Assembly (NCBI GenBank): GCA_041649615.1
Contig: JBAZMT010000019.1
Span: 1-15,833, forward strand
Length of the DNA: 15,833 nt
Direction: 5' to 3'
Origin: JALOAR01 sp041649615
GTDB lineage: Bacteria; Patescibacteriota; Minisyncoccia; UBA6257; Colwellbacteraceae
Every line of letters begins with the position of its first letter. The first letter of the stretch is position 1. The notes beneath the pieces are model-generated. The model did no database searches and was not told the origin of the DNA. It saw nothing but the letters and a program-made list of their open reading frames with translations. Positions 13,295 to 15,833 of this stretch are shown one piece after another. The position numbers and the translations under genes are program-made.

Positions 13295-14953
13295 ATGAAG
13301 CCGAACGCGCGTTTCCTTCAATCCCGCAAATCAGACGGCAAGATCCTTACCGGGCTGATGTTCGGCAATCCCGTCGAGATCACTGAAAAGAAGGTCGAGC
13401 TAGGAGTCCCCCTGTGGATCAATATTGCCTACGAAGGTGACTTCAAGGGGCACCCATCGAGCCCGGATGGCGCGCTGTTCGATGAAGCGCTGTTCAGCAA
13501 ACTGATCGCCAACTTCCGCGCGCACCCTAAATTCAAGGCTGGGCCCGATGGTATCGGTAGCCAGAAGGTCATCCCAACTGACTTTGAGCATGCCTCCGAG
13601 ATGCCCGCAACGAGCGGCACGATCCCCACTGAGGGAGCTCCGTCGCCTGCGTGGATCTGGGACCTGCGAATGGTGAGGGATCCTAATGGCCGGCTGAACC
13701 TAGACGCGCTCACCGAAGTGACATCCCCCAAACTCGCGCAGGACATAAACACGGACGGCTATCGGTTCACGTCGGTGGCAATTTGGGGCGACGCAGTGGA
13801 CGGCGTCACCGGCAAAAAGATCGGCCCGTATCTGAGTTCATTCGCGTTCACCAACCACAGCTTTTTGCCTGATTTGCGGCCCATCCTTTCCTCCCTCTCC
13901 CAATGGGGTCGCGCCGAGTCGCCTGAGGAAGCGCTCGTCGGCATGCGCGACGTGTTCGGGCTGCCCGTCGAGTCAACGATCGAACAGGTCGTATCCGAGC
14001 TGAACCTATTCGCCGAAATGCTCGAGGCCGACACGCTCACGCAGGCCGTGCGGGACATGGATCTCGTATCGAGGATCCGATCGCTGCTCGGCCTGCGCGT
14101 CCTGTCGACGAGCGAAGAGGTGTTGGAGGCAGCACGTCAAATGCTTTGCCCGGTCGGATACACCGAAGAAGCACTCGGCGGAGAGCCGAACCAAACGCAG
14201 GAGCAATCGACGATGTCCCTCAACAGCAAGCTAGCCGCTACGTTCAAGTGCCGCGATACCGACGAATCGATCCTGATGGCCGCGGAAACAACGGCGGCAG
14301 CGGCGTCTTCGAGCACCGACGCGCTCAAGCAACTGCAGGACATGTTCGGCGCCAAGGACTTCCAGGGCCTGCTCAAGGCAGCGGCCGAGCAGATCGCCAT
14401 GGCCGACAAGGTCAAGGGACTGGTCGAAGCACTGCAGGCAGCCAACCAGGGAATGGGCCAAATGGACGAGGCACAAGCCGCGGCTGAGACCGATGCTGTT
14501 GTCGCGACCATTACGGCCGACAAGACGATCGCCTCGCGCATTCGCCCTGGGATCTTCTCGCAGCGCTGCGCTTGCCTCGTAGAACAGGACGTGTGCGGCG
14601 CGAAGATTCGCCGAGTTGACGACGCGAAGCTTGCGGAGTTCCGCAAGACTTATCCGCTTCCCCCGGCTGATCTCGCCTTGCTCACGCAGCGCATGTTCGC
14701 CGCTCCCGGTGGCCAGCAATTGCAAATGAGCGCGGACTCGCAGGGGCGAATCACGCAGGCCGCGCTACCTCCTGGGCAGCGCGACGGAGATGCGGGCGAC
14801 GACCGCACCGCGAAGATCAAGAACTTCACGGGCCGCAATAACACTGAGCGCGCGATGGCGATGCTCTGTGCGGAGCGGCCAGCGTTCAAGGATATGGATC
14901 GACTCGATCAAGTGCAGACCGCTGGCAAGTGGCTGCGCGGCGAGATCGGCTGA
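13295..14953 (+). CDS. Mu gpI-like prohead protease with C-terminal scaffold
   Basis: This encodes 552 residues from the ATG at 13295; no strong Shine-Dalgarno precedes it. Residues 40-200 match the Mu I-type protease: GHPSSPDGALFDEALFSKL (Mu-like 'F...H' entry), TDFEHAS with His99, APSPAWIWDL, ITSPK-like EVTSPKLAQDI, YRFTSVAIWG with Ser160, and SSFAFTNHSFLPDLRPIL. His99 and Ser160 are the likely catalytic residues, by analogy with the DYEHQ and YRYxSP motifs of that family. Residues 307-552 are Ala-rich and helical (ALKQLQDMFG, LVEALQAANQG) with a Lys/Arg-rich end, as in scaffolds. The protease would cleave the scaffold and itself during head maturation. The gene precedes a capsid-cement-like gene, as in Mu-type head operons. 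Confidence 0.83.
   Translation: MKPNARFLQSRKSDGKILTGLMFGNPVEITEKKVELGVPLWINIAYEGDFKGHPSSPDGALFDEALFSKLIANFRAHPKFKAGPDGIGSQKVIPTDFEHASEMPATSGTIPTEGAPSPAWIWDLRMVRDPNGRLNLDALTEVTSPKLAQDINTDGYRFTSVAIWGDAVDGVTGKKIGPYLSSFAFTNHSFLPDLRPILSSLSQWGRAESPEEALVGMRDVFGLPVESTIEQVVSELNLFAEMLEADTLTQAVRDMDLVSRIRSLLGLRVLSTSEEVLEAARQMLCPVGYTEEALGGEPNQTQEQSTMSLNSKLAATFKCRDTDESILMAAETTAAAASSSTDALKQLQDMFGAKDFQGLLKAAAEQIAMADKVKGLVEALQAANQGMGQMDEAQAAAETDAVVATITADKTIASRIRPGIFSQRCACLVEQDVCGAKIRRVDDAKLAEFRKTYPLPPADLALLTQRMFAAPGGQQLQMSADSQGRITQAALPPGQRDGDAGDDRTAKIKNFTGRNNTERAMAMLCAERPAFKDMDRLDQVQTAGKWLRGEIG
14199..14203 (+). promoter_or_regulatory. Internal ribosome-binding site for the nested scaffold
   Basis: AGGAG lies 9 nt before the internal ATG at 14213, inside codons for a Gln/Glu-rich linker. 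It decides the nested start and should drive scaffold synthesis independently of the full-length protein. Confidence 0.55.
14213..14953 (+). CDS. Nested in-frame scaffold protein (internal start)
   Basis: An in-frame ATG (Met307 of the protease gene) is preceded by AGGAG at 14199-14203 with 9-nt spacing, a better ribosome-binding site than the full-length gene has. It falls at the boundary between the protease part (ending EPNQTQEQST) and the Ala-rich helical scaffold part, so initiation here would give a 246-aa scaffold without the protease. Nested protease/scaffold pairs are known in Mu (I and Z) and lambda (C and Nu3), where the scaffold is made in excess. Start position and boundary are seen in sequence; expression is inferred. 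Confidence 0.6.
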   Translation: MSLNSKLAATFKCRDTDESILMAAETTAAAASSSTDALKQLQDMFGAKDFQGLLKAAAEQIAMADKVKGLVEALQAANQGMGQMDEAQAAAETDAVVATITADKTIASRIRPGIFSQRCACLVEQDVCGAKIRRVDDAKLAEFRKTYPLPPADLALLTQRMFAAPGGQQLQMSADSQGRITQAALPPGQRDGDAGDDRTAKIKNFTGRNNTERAMAMLCAERPAFKDMDRLDQVQTAGKWLRGEIG

Positions 14954-15011
14954 GCACGCCGAGGGGTTGAGCGACTGAGCACGAACGACTGACGACACGG
15001 AGACTTTGAAA

Positions 15012-15833
15012 ATGGCTGAGACCAAGCGCACCCGAGACTACGTTTCTTGCTACGAGAACGGATACAACGGGTCCGGGACTGACATCGTCGCCGGCTACGT
15101 GCTCAAGGACGACGCGACCAACCTGGACGGCGTCGCGCTTGCAACCGCGAGCACCGACACCCTCGTTGGCGTCTCCACCGAGACGATGACCGATGGGATG
15201 ACCACGTCCTACCAAATGGACGGCGTCGTGAAGGTGTATTCGGGCGGAGTCATTGCAAAAGGCGACTTGCTCACAGTCGACTCGACGTCGCGGGTGGTCA
15301 AGGCCTCCGCTCCGTCGACAACCGCGCAGAACTACGTCGGTCGCGCGAAGACTGCCGCCGGCGCTGCTGGTGTGCTCGTCGAAGTGGTGCTCTTCAAAGT
15401 CCAGCAGTCCTGGGTCGGTGCTTCAACGGTGGCGACCCGCACGGCCCTCAAGTCCCTTGCTGCGGCGGACCGATACAACGGGCAGCTCGTTCTTGTGCAG
15501 GAGGACGGATCTCTGTGGCGCTTCAACTCCACATCGACGCAGGTCGAGGACACCGCCGACGAGCTGGTACAGACCCCGGGTGCCGGGACCGGCCGCTGGG
15601 TCCGTGCCGACAAGGCCTTCGTGATGAAGGTGCCTTGCTCCAAGGATTCGACCGACGCTCTTGCGATCGAGACCATCCCCGCCGGAATGACTCTCAAACT
15701 GACGGCGCATCCTTGGTGGGAAGTCACCACCGGCTTCACCGGAGGTTCATCCTCGGCAATTGGTATCTCCACATCACTCACGGGCTACGATACCAAGGGC
15801 GACCTTCTCGGTGGTGCGTCGGGCGAGCTGACA
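15012..15833 (+). CDS. Capsid-cement-like (DUF2190-type) fusion protein, 3' end missing
   Basis: The frame runs from the ATG at 15012 (GGAGA at 14999-15003, 8-nt spacing) to the window end without a stop, giving 274 visible residues. Residues 1-125 fit DUF2190/capsid cement proteins: DYVSCYENG, VAGYVLKDD, a VALATASTDTLVGV step, MDGVVKVYSGGVIAKGDLL, and VGRAKTAAGAAGVLVEVVL. These proteins stud the mature capsid surface and stabilise it. Residues 127-200 are a second module (ATRTALKSLAAADRYNG, LVLVQEDGSLWRFN, GTGRWVR), then a third stretch with AIETIPAGMTLKLTAHPWWEV and SSSAIGIS. This is about twice the length of a simple cement protein, so the extra modules may add an outward-facing domain. 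The major capsid gene is expected just beyond the edge. Confidence 0.68.
   Translation, partial: MAETKRTRDYVSCYENGYNGSGTDIVAGYVLKDDATNLDGVALATASTDTLVGVSTETMTDGMTTSYQMDGVVKVYSGGVIAKGDLLTVDSTSRVVKASAPSTTAQNYVGRAKTAAGAAGVLVEVVLFKVQQSWVGASTVATRTALKSLAAADRYNGQLVLVQEDGSLWRFNSTSTQVEDTADELVQTPGAGTGRWVRADKAFVMKVPCSKDSTDALAIETIPAGMTLKLTAHPWWEVTTGFTGGSSSAIGISTSLTGYDTKGDLLGGASGELT

Noticed and set aside
1..15833. Classification as a transposable Mu-like prophage
   Set aside because: Only head genes resemble Mu. No transposase A/B, Mor, Gam or Mu ends are visible, and head modules are widely exchanged among phages.

Overview
The window reads as part of a tailed-bacteriophage genome or prophage. Every supported gene lies on the + strand, in two blocks. 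By eye the sequence is GC-rich (roughly 60% or a little more), and high-GC codons dominate all genes, which points to a high-GC bacterial host. Nothing here identifies the host to genus, and no host housekeeping gene, tRNA, rRNA, integrase, transposase, repressor or lysis gene is visible. The virion genes most resemble those of Mu-type phages (DUF935 portal, Mu gpF-like head protein, Mu gpI-like protease/scaffold), but no Mu transposase is present, so transposition should not be assumed.

Left block (1-6925), DNA metabolism. In order: the 3' end of a small winged-helix-like protein, an unrecognised coiled-coil protein, an SF2 DEAD/DEAH helicase with a C-terminal four-cysteine zinc motif, a beta-class DNA methyltransferase, a VRR-NUC nuclease, five very small proteins (two Cys-rich and zinc-binding in appearance), and a DnaB-N/RecA-like ATPase. 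From about 1534 on the genes are joined by ATGA/GTGA or 8-nt stop-start overlaps with good Shine-Dalgarno sequences, so this looks like one translationally coupled replication operon. Three of the small genes (4446-4598, 4595-4696 and 4994-5149) are easily missed because they are so short.

Middle (6926-7358), a noncoding junction of about 430 bp. It carries nine direct copies of AACTGCTTCC(C), one perfect inverted copy that forms a 13-bp hairpin, and a separate very GC-rich hairpin. It is the best candidate in the window for a replication origin or a regulatory/packaging site, and the least explained piece of DNA here.

Right block (7359-15833), packaging and head. In order: terminase small subunit, terminase large subunit, an unknown 100-aa protein, a 929-aa fusion of a DUF935 portal with a Mu gpF-like head morphogenesis protein, an unknown structural protein ending in two HxH motifs, a Mu gpI-like protease with a C-terminal scaffold that also has its own internal start, and a capsid-cement-like (DUF2190-type) protein fused to a second module and cut by the window end. 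The major capsid gene would be expected just beyond the right edge.

I see no clear new defence or other named system. The points most worth following are the repeat array, the portal-gpF fusion, the in-frame nested scaffold, and unusual residues in the Walker A of the replicative ATPase and in motifs I and IV of the methyltransferase.
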